Part shown: positions 27,351 through 36,802 of the stretch, piece after piece
Numbering within the stretch: the first letter of the stretch is position 1
Layout: every line of letters begins with the position of its first letter
From: an uncultured Psychrobacillus sp.
GTDB taxonomy: Bacteria > Bacillota > Bacilli > Bacillales_A > Planococcaceae
DNA: 64,000 nucleotides
NCBI GenBank assembly: GCA_934234185.1
Contig: CAKQHO010000001.1
Span: forward strand, 1 to 64,000
Direction: 5' to 3'
The notes under the pieces: generated by a model
Seen by the model: only the letters and a program-made list of their open reading frames with translations
Database searches by the model: none
What the model was told of the DNA's origin: nothing
Position numbers and translations under genes: made by a program

Positions 27351-27932
27351 TTATCCTATGGCAAGGAGGTTCATTTCTTCAAGCAAGTATTTTATCAATT
27401 GATCTCCGTCTTCCGTTCCTATTGATTCAGGATGAAATTGAAGCCCGTATAATGGGTATGAAACATGCTTAATTGCCATTATTTCTTGATCGTCATCTGC
27501 TCTAGCAAGTATTTCAAATTCTTTTGGTAATGAAGTTTCTTCAATAATAAGTGAATGATATCGCATAACTTTAATGGGCCCATCATGTAGCTTAAAGAAA
27601 TGGTCTTTACCCAGAAAAGATTGTTTTCCATGCTTTATCGATTGAGAGCTTATAATATTTGCTCCAAAAGCCGATCCAATTGCTTGATGACCTAGACAAA
27701 TACCGATAATGGGTAGCTTTTGATAAAGTTTTTGGACTAATTCAATACATATACCTGCCTCTGATGGGTTCCCAGGACCAGGAGAGAGCACAATGGCCTC
27801 TAAAGAAAGTAATTCAATCTCCTCAATAGTAATTGCATCGTTTCGAACTACCATCACTTCTTTTCCATGCATACTAATTTGCTGATAAAGGTTGTACGTA
27901 AAGGAATCATAATTATCAATTAGCAGGATCAT
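27351..27932 (-). CDS. trpG: Anthranilate (or aminodeoxychorismate) synthase glutamine amidotransferase
   Basis: Class I glutamine amidotransferase, 193 aa, that frees ammonia from glutamine for the partner synthase. The triad is visible: Cys in GICLGHQAIG, and His with Glu in LQFHPES. SPGPGNP is the oxyanion region. Its ATG overlaps the trpE stop by 4 nt. In B. subtilis one subunit (PabA/TrpG) serves both folate and tryptophan synthesis; here the Trp T-box upstream of the pair argues for anthranilate synthase as the main role. Confidence 0.88.
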   Translation of the reverse strand: MILLIDNYDSFTYNLYQQISMHGKEVMVVRNDAITIEEIELLSLEAIVLSPGPGNPSEAGICIELVQKLYQKLPIIGICLGHQAIGSAFGANIISSQSIKHGKQSFLGKDHFFKLHDGPIKVMRYHSLIIEETSLPKEFEILARADDDQEIMAIKHVSYPLYGLQFHPESIGTEDGDQLIKYLLEEMNLLAIG

Positions 27933-29320
27933 TTAAATACCTCCAACAGTGCCTTTGCTTTATGAATGGTTTCGTTATATTCGCTTTCTGGATCGGAATC
28001 ATATACTATCCCGGCCCCTGCTTGAACATGCGCTATCTGATCCTTAACTATCATAGTTCGAATAGCGAGTGCCATATCCATATCACCTGTAGAGGAGATA
28101 TAGCCAATTGCACCGGCATACACTCCTCGTTTAATCGGCTCTAGCTCATTGATTATTTGCATTGCTCGTATTTTAGGAGCTCCTGATACCGTTCCAGCTG
28201 GTAAACAGGAGGCAAGTACATCTACTGGATGAATATTGTCTTTTAGCTTCCCTGATACCTCAGAGACTATATGCATGACATGCTTGTAATACTCTATTTT
28301 CATATACTTTTCTAGTTTTACAGAACCAACCTCAGAAATTTTCCCTATATCATTTCTCCCTAAATCTACTAGCATTCGATGCTCGGCTAGTTCTTTCTCA
28401 TCAGAAAGTAGCTGAGCTGCAAAATTTATATCCTCCGAGGATGTATTCCCCCTCGGCATCGTCCCAGCAATTGGATTTGTTGTAACAATTCCTTCTTTTA
28501 CTTTTACAAGACTTTCTGGTGAAGTACCTAATATAATATAATCTTGAAAATCCATATAAAACATATACGGAGAAGGATTGGCTGCCCTTAGTTGTCTATA
28601 TAAGCCAAAAGGATCTCCAGTAAAGGGGGAAGTGAAGCGTTGAGATAGAACTCCCTGAAATATATCTCCCTGTCGAATATGTTTTTTCACGTCATCAATC
28701 ATATAGATAAACTTTCCCTTTTCCATCTGTGGTAGAAAATGTAGTAAAGGTTTTTCTCCCTCTTCCTTAAATGTAGGAGGGGAGAGAAGATCTTGAATAA
28801 TTCCATCGACAGTGGCATTCATTTCCTTCGGACAACGTCCTTCTAAAAATAAATCAAGAGCTACAGCAGTTACTGTAAGCTTCAAGTGGTCGAAAACTAA
28901 AAAAGTATCAAATAGCATGAGGTGGATATCTGGCATATTTAATGTATCCTCCAAATATTCTCCGATATTCTCCTGATAAAAAGCAAACTCATATCCAAAA
29001 TATCCGATAGCTCCTCCAAAAAAGGGAAAGGGGTAATCCTCTTGATGAATAGGTAGCATTGCTTTTAGCTTATCAATTACGGAACCTACTTCAAAGGAAT
29101 GTTTTCCTTGTTTATCCACTAATGTATAGCCATTTAAATGACTTAAAATTTCCTTTGTAGGATTTAAGGCAATAAAGGAATAACGCCCACTTTCCTTGTG
29201 CTTCGCGTGTGACTCTAACAGTATTTTCTTTCTCCCTTTTAACGCCAAGTAGATGGAAATTGGCGTGTATAAATCACCTTGAATCTCTTTCATAACATAC
29301 TTCCTCGTCTCTACTAACAT
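27929..29320 (-). CDS. trpE: Anthranilate synthase component I
   Basis: Chorismate-binding enzyme, 463 aa, that makes anthranilate with TrpG as the first step of tryptophan synthesis. The N-terminal tryptophan-feedback motif LLES is at residues 34-37. The catalytic domain has FQGVLSQRF, GTSPESLVKV, NPIAGTMPRG, EHRMLVDLGRNDIG and PAGTVSGAPK. PabB is the closest alternative, but LLES and the T-box with a TGG specifier favour TrpE. The ATG follows AGGAGAG. The rest of the trp operon (DCFBA) is absent from the window, which is unusual. Confidence 0.87.
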   Translation of the reverse strand: MLVETRKYVMKEIQGDLYTPISIYLALKGRKKILLESHAKHKESGRYSFIALNPTKEILSHLNGYTLVDKQGKHSFEVGSVIDKLKAMLPIHQEDYPFPFFGGAIGYFGYEFAFYQENIGEYLEDTLNMPDIHLMLFDTFLVFDHLKLTVTAVALDLFLEGRCPKEMNATVDGIIQDLLSPPTFKEEGEKPLLHFLPQMEKGKFIYMIDDVKKHIRQGDIFQGVLSQRFTSPFTGDPFGLYRQLRAANPSPYMFYMDFQDYIILGTSPESLVKVKEGIVTTNPIAGTMPRGNTSSEDINFAAQLLSDEKELAEHRMLVDLGRNDIGKISEVGSVKLEKYMKIEYYKHVMHIVSEVSGKLKDNIHPVDVLASCLPAGTVSGAPKIRAMQIINELEPIKRGVYAGAIGYISSTGDMDMALAIRTMIVKDQIAHVQAGAGIVYDSDPESEYNETIHKAKALLEVFK

Positions 29321-29354
29321 GTCTCATCTCTCCTCATCTCAGCTAAATAAATAC

Positions 29355-29593
29355 AAAAAGGCCCCCTGCCAGAAAAGGACGGGGAGCCGTGGTGCCACCT
29401 TTATTGATTACTTTTGTAATCCACTTAATTGCGAAATTTCGCTGGTCTTATAACGTAGACATACGCTAAGGCATACTCTTTTTTCAGCCTTAGAACTCAG
29501 AAGTCCATTCAGCAAATGCTTTGTACTGACTCACACCAGCCGTCAGCTCTCTTTTACAAGACATAAGCGTACTATTCTTCGTCATAGTTGTTA
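29355..29593 (-). ncRNA. T-box leader with tryptophan specifier, controlling trpEG
   Basis: On the minus strand the leader has the stem I segment GAGAGCTGACGGCTGGTG and the specifier context GAA-TGG-ACT (TGG, complement of 29505-29507). The T-box AGGTGGCACCACGG (TGGCACCACG is the complement of 29388-29397) is followed by a terminator of CTCCCC/GGGGG arms with a TTTTT end. Uncharged tRNA-Trp should prevent termination. This sets tryptophan as the signal for the downstream pair. Confidence 0.93.
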
Positions 29594-29599
29594 AAGACC

Positions 29600-29628
29600 A
29601 TTCTAACCTAAAAAGTTTTAATATTCAA
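29600..29628 (-). promoter_or_regulatory. Promoter for the trp T-box leader
   Basis: On the minus strand TTGAAT (29623-29628), a 17-nt spacer and TAGAAT (29600-29605) give a near-consensus promoter. It overlaps the end of ytfP, so the trp leader starts within 10 nt of that gene's stop. Confidence 0.65.
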
Positions 29629-30877
29629 TCGATTTTGCGGCGCTCATTCCTGCAATTTTTCCAGTTACTAAAGCGGAGGTAATATTGTATCCGCCAGTGT
29701 ATCCATGTATATCGAGTATTTCGCCACAGAAATAAAGACCAGATTTTTTCTTAGAAGCCATTGTTTTCGGTTCAATTTCTTTCACAGAAACTCCACCACC
29801 AGTTACAAAAGCTTTATCGAGAGGTTGGGTGCCGTTTACTTGAACACTAAATTGCTTTAACAGATTTGCCAAAAGACGAATTTTTTCATGAGAGAGATTT
29901 TGTCCATCTTCATTTTCGGGAATGTTGGCTTTTCCTAATAAAAACAAGAGCCATCTCTCAGGAACAGTGCCTTTCCAAACATTTTTAACCGATTTTTTAG
30001 GGTCTGCCTTGATGGTCTTAACTAGTAATTGGAACGTTTCCTCCTCATTTAGATGAGGAAGGCTATCGATACGAACTTGGACAGGCGCACCATTTTTCTT
30101 TATTTCCTTAACCACAAATTGGCTACAGCGTAAAATAGCAGGACCACTTAGTCCAAAGTGTGTAAAGAGCATGTCCATTTGATGGGTAATAATGGCTTTT
30201 CCTTTTTTATTTAATACAGAGACAGCTACATCTCTTAAGGCAAGACCTTGAAGCTCTTTCGATTTAATAAATGACTCACTTGATAGCAGAGGAACCTCTG
30301 TTGGATAAAGATCTGTTACCGTGTGACCAGCTTTTTCGGCCCATGGATAGCCATCTCCTGTAGATCCTGTTTGTGGAACAGCCTTTCCTCCAACTGCAAC
30401 CACTACCGCTTTTGATGTTATTTCTTCGCCGTTGCCTAGGCGTACTCCGAGTATCTTTTCTTCGTTCATTAAAAGCTTTGAAACTGGAGAATTTAGTTTT
30501 ACCTCCACATTCAACCGCTTCATCTCGTTTAGGAGTGCATTTACAACATCCATAGCTTTATTGGAGACAGGGAACATTCTTCCATGGTCTTCTTCCTTTA
30601 ATGCGACTCCTAAATTTTCGAAAAACGCAATAATATCCTCATTGTTAAATACAGAGAAGGGGCTAAATAGGAATCTGCCATTTCCGGGGATATTTTTTAC
30701 AATTTCCTCCTGAGGCAATCTGTTGGTAACATTACATCGTCCACCACCAGATATTGCTAGTTTTTTCCCGAGCTTATTCCCCTTTTCAATTAATAAAACC
30801 TTTTTCTTTTCAGCACCTGCAGCAGCTGCGGCCATTAGTCCAGATGGACCTCCACCGATAATTATTACGTCGTACAT
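29618..30877 (-). CDS. ytfP: FAD-dependent oxidoreductase YtfP (HI0933/BaiN family)
   Basis: Flavoprotein of the HI0933-like family, 419 aa. The N-terminal dinucleotide-binding motif is [16 protein letters not shown] (residues 5-20). [29 protein letters not shown] and the C-terminal FAD contact [16 protein letters not shown] are family hallmarks. The substrate is unknown. The gene stands alone, divergent from murJ with about 100 nt between them, as in B. subtilis. No terminator separates it from the trp leader. Confidence 0.88.
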   Translation of the reverse strand: MYDVIIIGGGPSGLMAAAAAGAEKKKVLLIEKGNKLGKKLAISGGGRCNVTNRLPQEEIVKNIPGNGRFLFSPFSVFNNEDIIAFFENLGVALKEEDHGRMFPVSNKAMDVVNALLNEMKRLNVEVKLNSPVSKLLMNEEKILGVRLGNGEEITSKAVVVAVGGKAVPQTGSTGDGYPWAEKAGHTVTDLYPTEVPLLSSESFIKSKELQGLALRDVAVSVLNKKGKAIITHQMDMLFTHFGLSGPAILRCSQFVVKEIKKNGAPVQVRIDSLPHLNEEETFQLLVKTIKADPKKSVKNVWKGTVPERWLLFLLGKANIPENEDGQNLSHEKIRLLANLLKQFSVQVNGTQPLDKAFVTGGGVSVKEIEPKTMASKKKSGLYFCGEILDIHGYTGGYNITSALVTGKIAGMSAAKSIEY

Positions 30878-30981
30878 AGTATATTCACACTTTCATTTTT
30901 TTCTTTATTATACATGATTGTAGTTTTGGATAGACAGTTGTAAACTGTTAGATAGACAATTTAAAGGATTGGGCGGGTTAG

Positions 30982-32598
30982 ATGGCTTCAAATTTACTAA
31001 AAGGGACGATGATTTTAACTGTCGGTCTCTTATTATCTAGAATTCTCGGTGTTTTATATGTAATTCCTTTTTATCAAATTATTGGGGAAGACTATATGGC
31101 TCTCTACCAATACGCATATACTCCATACTCTATCATGCTGGCTATAGCTGTTTCTGGGGTACCTATTGCCGTATCAAAATTTGTATCTAAGTATAATGCC
31201 CTTGGAGACTATGCTACAGGAAGAAAACTGGTGAAATCGAGTATGGTCCTGATGTGTATTACAGGTTTTATAGGGTTTTTAATATTGTTCTTCTTATCGG
31301 AGCCAATAGCACATTTAGTTATCAAAGATGATGAAGCAGTTTTCTCTGTAGGAGATGTAGCAAGCGTTATTAAGTTTGTGAGCTTTGCAGTAATTGTTGT
31401 GCCTGCGATGAGCTTAATTAGAGGATTTTTCCAAGGGTATCAGCACATGACACCAACAGCGATTTCACAGCTTTGGGAACAGGTTGTACGTATATTATTC
31501 GTACTAGCTGGAGGATTCTTTGTTGTTTATGTATGGAATGCATCTGAAAAAACTGCCGTTTCCTTTGCTGTTTTTGCAGCCTTCTTAGGTGCCGTTGCAA
31601 GTTTAATAGTGCTTGGATGGTATTGGAAGAAATTAAAGCCTGAATTTGATAGCTTAATGACAGATACAGGTAAAACAAGCTCAGATATTTCTCTAAAGAA
31701 TATTTACAAGGAAATTTTAATCTATACAGTACCGTTTGCTTTAGTTGGGGTTATCAATCCCTTATTCCAATTTATCGATATGATTACCTTTAACAGAGCG
31801 ATGAATATGATTGGCATAACAGGGGATATATCAAATAATCTTCTTGGTATCCTAAACTTTGGAACCCATAAATTGGTGATGATTCCTGTCATGCTAGCAA
31901 CCGGATTTAGTATGACACTCATCCCATTAATCACTACCTACTATGCCAAAAAGAATTTTTCGGAAGTTCGAAAGTCACTTGATCAGTCATTTCAAATCCT
32001 ACTTTTTTTAACATTGCCTGCAGCAATGGGGATTTCTGTTCTTGCAAATGAATTTTATCATGTCTTTTATGAGAAAAGTTCGGTAGGAGCAGATGTTTTA
32101 GCGCATTATGCTCCGGTTGCAATTCTCTTTGCTTTATATCCTGTTACAACTGCAATCTTACAAGGAATAGATCGTCAGAAAATCATTATTTTAAACCTTT
32201 TGCTAGGTATTTTAACAAAGTTATTACTTAATACTCCATTTATTAAGATATTTGAAACGGATGGGGCAATTTTAGCCACGTCTGCTGGATATCTTGTGGC
32301 AATTTTCTTAAACCTATTTGCAATTCATAAGGTGCTGCACTACAAATCAACTATGGTGCTAAGAAGAATTTTATTAATAGTTATTGTAAATGCTGTAATG
32401 CTTGCTATTGTCTATGCACTTAAGCTTGGACTTGTAAGCTGGTTCAATATTGACGGAAAAGTAGATGCGCTTCTTGTTATATTTGTTTGTGCAGGAGTCG
32501 GAGCTGTTTTTTACGGATATGTAACCCTACGTTTAGGACTAGCACAAAAGCTATTCGGAGAAAGATTAACAAGATTTACGAAAAAAATTGGCTTTTAG
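30982..32598 (+). CDS. murJ: Lipid II flippase MurJ/YtgP (MVF/SpoVB family)
   Basis: Polytopic membrane protein of the MOP superfamily, 538 aa, with about 14 predicted spans. It begins MASNLLKGTMILTVGLLLSR and contains GFFQGYQHMTPTAISQ, typical of the SpoVB/YtgP branch. B. subtilis YtgP is one of two lipid II flippases (MurJ). The ribosome site before the ATG is weak (GGATTGGGCGG). The RNA pseudouridine synthase gene follows 9 nt later with AGGAGA between them, so the two are likely co-transcribed. Confidence 0.9.
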   Translation: MASNLLKGTMILTVGLLLSRILGVLYVIPFYQIIGEDYMALYQYAYTPYSIMLAIAVSGVPIAVSKFVSKYNALGDYATGRKLVKSSMVLMCITGFIGFLILFFLSEPIAHLVIKDDEAVFSVGDVASVIKFVSFAVIVVPAMSLIRGFFQGYQHMTPTAISQLWEQVVRILFVLAGGFFVVYVWNASEKTAVSFAVFAAFLGAVASLIVLGWYWKKLKPEFDSLMTDTGKTSSDISLKNIYKEILIYTVPFALVGVINPLFQFIDMITFNRAMNMIGITGDISNNLLGILNFGTHKLVMIPVMLATGFSMTLIPLITTYYAKKNFSEVRKSLDQSFQILLFLTLPAAMGISVLANEFYHVFYEKSSVGADVLAHYAPVAILFALYPVTTAILQGIDRQKIIILNLLLGILTKLLLNTPFIKIFETDGAILATSAGYLVAIFLNLFAIHKVLHYKSTMVLRRILLIVIVNAVMLAIVYALKLGLVSWFNIDGKVDALLVIFVCAGVGAVFYGYVTLRLGLAQKLFGERLTRFTKKIGF

Positions 32599-32607
32599 GA
32601 GAATAAT

Positions 32608-33324
32608 ATGCGATTAGATAAATTTCTTGCTAATATGGGCTTTGGAACTAGGAAAGAGGTAAAATCCTTGATTAAGTCAAAGGCTATCCAAGTAAATGAG
32701 CAAACAGTAAAAGATAGTGCGCTGCAGGTAAATGAATATAAGGACATCGTTACCGTATACGGAGAAAAAGTCGAATACAAGGAATTTATTTATTTGATGA
32801 TGAATAAACCGCCAGGTGTCGTCTCTGCAACAGAGGATACAAGAGACCAAACTGTAATCGACTTATTAGAGGAGGAAGACCGACATTTTGCTCCTTATCC
32901 GGTAGGAAGACTGGATAAGGATACAGTTGGATTATTGCTCCTTACAAACGATGGAGAGCTGACCCATCGCTTGCTGTCACCAAAAAAAGAAGTGCCAAAG
33001 GTATATTATGCTAAGGTTCAAGGCAGAGTAACGGAGGAAGATATTCAAGTTTTTGAAGAGGGAGTTATTTTAGATGACGGCTATCATACAAAGCCAGGAT
33101 ATCTTAAGATCCTTACCTCTGGAACTATTTCGGAAATTGAATTGACTATTACAGAGGGAAAATTCCATCAAGTAAAAAGAATGTTTGAAGCTGTTGGGAA
33201 AAAGGTAATCTATTTGAAGCGTCTCTCGATGGGAGCACTTAAATTAGATGAATCTTTAGAGGAAGGAACTTATCGAGAGCTTACAGAGGAAGAACTGATG
33301 GCCCTGGACAACATTTCACTCTGA
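32608..33324 (+). CDS. ytzG: 16S rRNA pseudouridine synthase (RsuA family, YtzG)
   Basis: 238-aa RNA-modifying enzyme. The N-terminal S4 RNA-binding domain (MRLDKFLANMGFGTRKEV) covers residues 1-60. The catalytic domain holds the aspartate in YPVGRLDKDTVGLLLLTNDG, then HRLLSPKKEVPKVYYAKV and GKFHQVKRMFEA. By homology it isomerises U516 of 16S rRNA. The ATG has AGGAGA 5 nt upstream. It follows murJ closely and ends before a perfect bidirectional terminator. Confidence 0.9.
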   Translation: MRLDKFLANMGFGTRKEVKSLIKSKAIQVNEQTVKDSALQVNEYKDIVTVYGEKVEYKEFIYLMMNKPPGVVSATEDTRDQTVIDLLEEEDRHFAPYPVGRLDKDTVGLLLLTNDGELTHRLLSPKKEVPKVYYAKVQGRVTEEDIQVFEEGVILDDGYHTKPGYLKILTSGTISEIELTITEGKFHQVKRMFEAVGKKVIYLKRLSMGALKLDESLEEGTYRELTEEELMALDNISL

Positions 33325-33380
33325 ACCCTGTACTGGATTCTTGGGTAAAAAAATTCTATACTTTCTTATCTTTGAACAAA

Positions 33381-33416
33381 AGAAGGACCGTGCATAAATG
33401 CAAGGTCCTTCTTTTT
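33381..33416. terminator. Bidirectional terminator between ytzG and ytzE
   Basis: AGAAGGACC/GGTCCTTCT with inner TGCA/TGCA pairing and T-rich ends on both strands. It serves convergent genes. Confidence 0.85.
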
Positions 33417-33428
33417 CATATGGTTACT

Positions 33429-33650
33429 CTAAGATGTCATTCTAACTCGTTTGTTCGTCGTGGTCCATTTACCTCTTGTCGGGCTAATGATTAAGTCATT
33501 AAAAGCTAGCACATTCAAGTCTCGTTGAATGGTTCGAGGAGTGATGCCAAATTCATCGACCAGATCTTGTGTTGTAACAGTTCCGTTGTCTCGGATGAAC
33601 ATATACATGTCTTTGATTCGATTGAGCATCCGATCAGTAGTAGGTTTCAA
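33429..33650 (-). CDS. ytzE: Small DeoR-type HTH protein YtzE
   Basis: 73-aa protein consisting almost entirely of a DeoR winged-helix DNA-binding domain: IRDNGTVTTQDLVDEFGITPRTIQRDLNVL is the helix-turn-helix region, read here in parts. There is no sugar-binding domain. The frame is open from 33674, but AAGGAG sits about 9 nt before a TTG at 33650, which gives the length known for B. subtilis YtzE. The target is unknown. An inverted repeat at 33754-33778 upstream could be its own operator. Confidence 0.82.
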   Translation of the reverse strand: MKPTTDRMLNRIKDMYMFIRDNGTVTTQDLVDEFGITPRTIQRDLNVLAFNDLIISPTRGKWTTTNKRVRMTS

Positions 33651-33999
33651 AAATAACCACTCCTTCATCTTCATATCTCATGGCAGGACTAGCGGACGAC
33701 GTGGGGGAAAAGCAATGGAATAATTGCACTAAAGAGCCCCTTTACTATATAGGTTGTCAGTAAAATGTTATCTGACAATTATATTATAATAGATTTTAGT
33801 AGAAAATTCTATAAAAATACTATTATTTTTGTAAATATTCTGTTTATATTTCATTTGAATTAGAAATAAACCCTTGTTTTTACGAAACATTTATTTAAAT
33901 GGCACGCTTTTGTTCGTCTTTATTTTTTAGGGAAGAATTAATGTGTTTAAGCTAAAAAAAGTGTAGAATAGTCATAAATATAACGTTGGAGGTTGCCAA
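33651..33999. other. Intergenic region between ytzE and pepV
   Basis: This 349-bp AT-rich stretch holds no convincing ORF. It contains the inverted repeat TTGTCAG-N11-CTGACAA (33754-33778), a TATAAT at 33785-33790, and TAGAAT at 33964-33969 about 30 nt before pepV as a possible -10. Divergent promoters for ytzE and pepV must lie here, but their exact boxes are not clear. Confidence 0.6.
33754..33778. promoter_or_regulatory. Inverted repeat TTGTCAG-N11-CTGACAA, candidate operator
   Basis: A perfect 7-bp dyad between the divergent genes ytzE and pepV, close to a TATAAT. The arms resemble half-sites for a dimeric regulator; YtzE is the nearest candidate. This is inference from position only. 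Confidence 0.35.
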
Positions 34000-35406
34000 A
34001 TGAACTGGTTAGAAAAAGCAGAAGAAAAAAGAACACAAATTATTGCAGAGTTGCAGGGACTTATTCAAATTCCCTCTGTACTTGATGAAAAGACCATTAC
34101 AGAGGAAGCGCCCTTTGGAGAAAAACCCCTTGAAGCTCTAAAGCATATGCTTCAAAAAGGTGAAAAAGAAGGCTTAAAAACAAAAAATGTAGATAATATG
34201 GCGGGACATATAGAGATGGGTGAGGGAGAAGAAATCCTAGGAATTCTTTGCCACGTGGATGTAGTGCCGGAGGGAAAGGGATGGACATATCCCCCATATG
34301 AAGGCGTAGTTGCAGATGACAGAGTATATGGACGCGGAGCAATCGATGATAAAGGTCCGACAATTGCTGCTTGGAATGCGATGAAGCTTGTGAAGGAATC
34401 AGGAATTGAGCTCTCTAAAAGAGTCCGTATGATTATTGGGGCTGATGAGGAAAGTGGATTCCGTTGTATGAAACGCTATTTTGAAAAAGAGGATATGCCA
34501 GAAATGGGTTTTGCACCGGATGCAGATTTTCCCATAATTAATGCTGAAAAAGGTATCGCTAATTTAGTGTTTACTCAAACAGGTTCTTCTGAGACAGAAA
34601 CCATCCAGTTCTTTCAGTCTGGTAAAAGAACGAATATGGTACCTGATGAAGCCTTTGCTTTTGTCTTTGGCGGACTTCCTTCTATTAAGCAGAAGTTCCA
34701 TGAGTTTGCAGTTGAGCTAGGAGTTACAGGAGAAGTAACGCAGGAAGGACCGGGAGTAAAGGTAATGGTTCATGGAAAATCAGCTCATGCTATGGAGCCA
34801 GATGATGGAGTAAATGCGGGTGTCATGCTTGCAAAATTTCTTCAAACAATTCCCCTTACTCCACATTCAAAAGCATTTGTAGACTTCCTAGTCAGCGCTT
34901 TTGGTGAGGAAAGTAGAGGGCATGAATTAGGATTACATTACACCGATGAGATGTCTGGAGATACTACGCTAAATCCAGGAGTTATCCACTATGCTCCAGC
35001 ACAGGGATCATGTACACAAGTTAGTATGAGATATTCTGTTACTTATCCGTTGGACGAAAAGCTAGCAATTTGTAGGGAAAAATTAAAGGGCACTGGAATA
35101 ACTTTAGACTTAGGCTCTAATTCCAAGCCGCATTTTGTTGAGAAAGAGGACATACTAATTCAATCCCTACAAAAGGTATACGAAAGACAAACAGGTGAAA
35201 AGGCGGAGCTCTTATCAATTGGCGGAGGAACATATGCTAGAACAATGAAAAAAGGGGTAGCCTTTGGAATGCTATTTCCAGGAAGAAAAGATGTAGCACA
35301 TCAAGCTGATGAATACGTAGATATTGAAGACCTTATAAAAGCTACAGCAATTTATGCAGATGCAATTGTAGAATTAGCTGGAAAGAAATCAGGAAAGGAT
35401 GAGTAA
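34000..35406 (+). CDS. pepV: Dipeptidase PepV (M20 family)
   Basis: Zinc-dependent dipeptidase, 468 aa, cytoplasmic. Metal-binding and catalytic segments are CHVDVVPEGKGW near residue 88, GRGAIDDKGPTIAAW, GADEESGFRC and a late histidine in KDVAHQADEY. The lid domain lies between residues about 190 and 380. The ATG has GGAGG 7 nt upstream. It overlaps or abuts dat, and the pair is conserved in Bacillales, linking dipeptide breakdown to D-amino acid metabolism. Confidence 0.94.
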   Translation: MNWLEKAEEKRTQIIAELQGLIQIPSVLDEKTITEEAPFGEKPLEALKHMLQKGEKEGLKTKNVDNMAGHIEMGEGEEILGILCHVDVVPEGKGWTYPPYEGVVADDRVYGRGAIDDKGPTIAAWNAMKLVKESGIELSKRVRMIIGADEESGFRCMKRYFEKEDMPEMGFAPDADFPIINAEKGIANLVFTQTGSSETETIQFFQSGKRTNMVPDEAFAFVFGGLPSIKQKFHEFAVELGVTGEVTQEGPGVKVMVHGKSAHAMEPDDGVNAGVMLAKFLQTIPLTPHSKAFVDFLVSAFGEESRGHELGLHYTDEMSGDTTLNPGVIHYAPAQGSCTQVSMRYSVTYPLDEKLAICREKLKGTGITLDLGSNSKPHFVEKEDILIQSLQKVYERQTGEKAELLSIGGGTYARTMKKGVAFGMLFPGRKDVAHQADEYVDIEDLIKATAIYADAIVELAGKKSGKDE

Positions 35407-35407
35407 A

Positions 35408-36259
35408 ATGGCAAAGATTTTATGGAATAACCAACTGATGGAAGAGGAAAAAGTAGTAATTGGCTTTGAGGACCGTGGATATCAATTTGGTGATGGAGTA
35501 TATGAAGTAATTAAAGTATATGAAGGGGATCTTTTCACTGCAAAGGAGCATATAGACCGCTTATATGAAAGTGCTGAGAAAATCCAGCTAATTATACCTT
35601 ATACAAAAGATAAGCTGCATCAGATGATTTACGAGCTGATGGAAGAGAATAACCTTGTAAATGGCCAGGTCTATTTGCAGGTTACTAGAGGGACATGTCT
35701 AAGGCAGCACCATTTTCCAAATCCTACAGTGGATGCAGTATTAACTGCATATACAAAGGAAACAACAAGACCACTTCAAGAGCTTGCAAATGGAGTAAGT
35801 GCTTGCTTTGTGGAGGATGTGAGATGGCTAAGATGCGATATAAAGTCACTAAACCTGTTAGGTAATGTATTAGCGAAGCAAGAGGCAGTAGGTAAAGGCT
35901 GTTTCGAGGCAATTCTTCACCGAGGAGAAACAATTACAGAGGGCTCTTCCTCTAATATGTATGGTATAAAAGATGGGGTGATGTATACTCACCCAGCAAC
36001 TAATCTAATATTGAACGGGATAACTCGTCGAGTAATTATAGAATGCTGCCAGGAGATAGGTGTTCCTGTTGTAGAAGAGGCTTTTACTAAAGAACAGTCA
36101 CTTCAAATGGATGAGTTTTTCATGTCCTCAACAAATGCTGAAGTAATGCCGATAATAAAAATTGAGGATACCACGATTGGAAATGGGAAGCCTGGGGACA
36201 TTACGAAAAAGCTTCAACAAACATTTGAGAAAAAACTTCCTACTACTATACGAGTATGA
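35408..36259 (+). CDS. dat: D-amino-acid transaminase Dat
   Basis: PLP fold-type IV aminotransferase, 283 aa, interconverting D-alanine and D-glutamate for peptidoglycan. YQFGDGVYEVIKVY is near residue 28, the PLP lysine lies in CDIKSLNLLGN near residue 146, and the glutamate region EGSSSNMYGIK and SSTNAEVMPI follow. The frame begins at 35399, but the ATG at 35408 (MAKILWNNQ) matches the family start and has AAAGGAT 7 nt upstream. It overlaps thpR by ATGA. Confidence 0.93.
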   Translation: MAKILWNNQLMEEEKVVIGFEDRGYQFGDGVYEVIKVYEGDLFTAKEHIDRLYESAEKIQLIIPYTKDKLHQMIYELMEENNLVNGQVYLQVTRGTCLRQHHFPNPTVDAVLTAYTKETTRPLQELANGVSACFVEDVRWLRCDIKSLNLLGNVLAKQEAVGKGCFEAILHRGETITEGSSSNMYGIKDGVMYTHPATNLILNGITRRVIIECCQEIGVPVVEEAFTKEQSLQMDEFFMSSTNAEVMPIIKIEDTTIGNGKPGDITKKLQQTFEKKLPTTIRV

Positions 36260-36801
36260 GCAGCCATTACTTTATTGGAATAAAAATTCCTGACTTGATT
36301 GCCTCGTCAATTATAGAACAAAGGGAAGAAAATACTGCTCTTCGAAAATCGCATAAAACTCTTCCTTTTAAGGAAGATTTGCATATTACGCTTAGCTTTT
36401 TAGGAGCCGTCGAGGCAGATGTTTTAGATGCTTTATTCCAGTCACTTCAAGAAATTGACTGGAATTCCTTTAGGCTGACGACAGATGGGTTAGCTTATTT
36501 TGGTAGTGCGAAAACGCCTAGAGTTGTTTTTGTTGGAGTGAAAAAGAATGAAGAGCTTGCAAAGCTACAAATGCAAGTAGCAAAGACAGCTTCTAGATTT
36601 TTGAAAATAGATCACACAAGGGATTATAATCCACATATCACCATAGCTAAAAAGTGGGCTTCAAAAGCTGATTTGGATATAGAAAAATTTTCAATTGAAG
36701 AAATGTCGTTTGAGGTAGAGCACTTCTCCATTTTTAAAATAAACCCAACCAGTATACCTCGGTATGAGGAAGTACATTCATTAGTTACTAGGAGGAAATG
36801 A
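36256..36801 (+). CDS. thpR: RNA 2',3'-cyclic phosphodiesterase ThpR (YtlP)
   Basis: 2H-phosphoesterase, 181 aa, acting on 2',3'-cyclic RNA ends. Both HxT/S motifs are present: HITLSFLG with His43 and HITIAKK with His127. The ATG overlaps the dat stop by 4 nt. The gene continues a tight operon pepV-dat-thpR-ytlQ-ytlR-trmB-ytnP, where gaps are under 20 nt. The physiological substrate in bacilli is unsettled. Confidence 0.9.
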   Translation: MSSHYFIGIKIPDLIASSIIEQREENTALRKSHKTLPFKEDLHITLSFLGAVEADVLDALFQSLQEIDWNSFRLTTDGLAYFGSAKTPRVVFVGVKKNEELAKLQMQVAKTASRFLKIDHTRDYNPHITIAKKWASKADLDIEKFSIEEMSFEVEHFSIFKINPTSIPRYEEVHSLVTRRK

Positions 36802-36802
36802 A

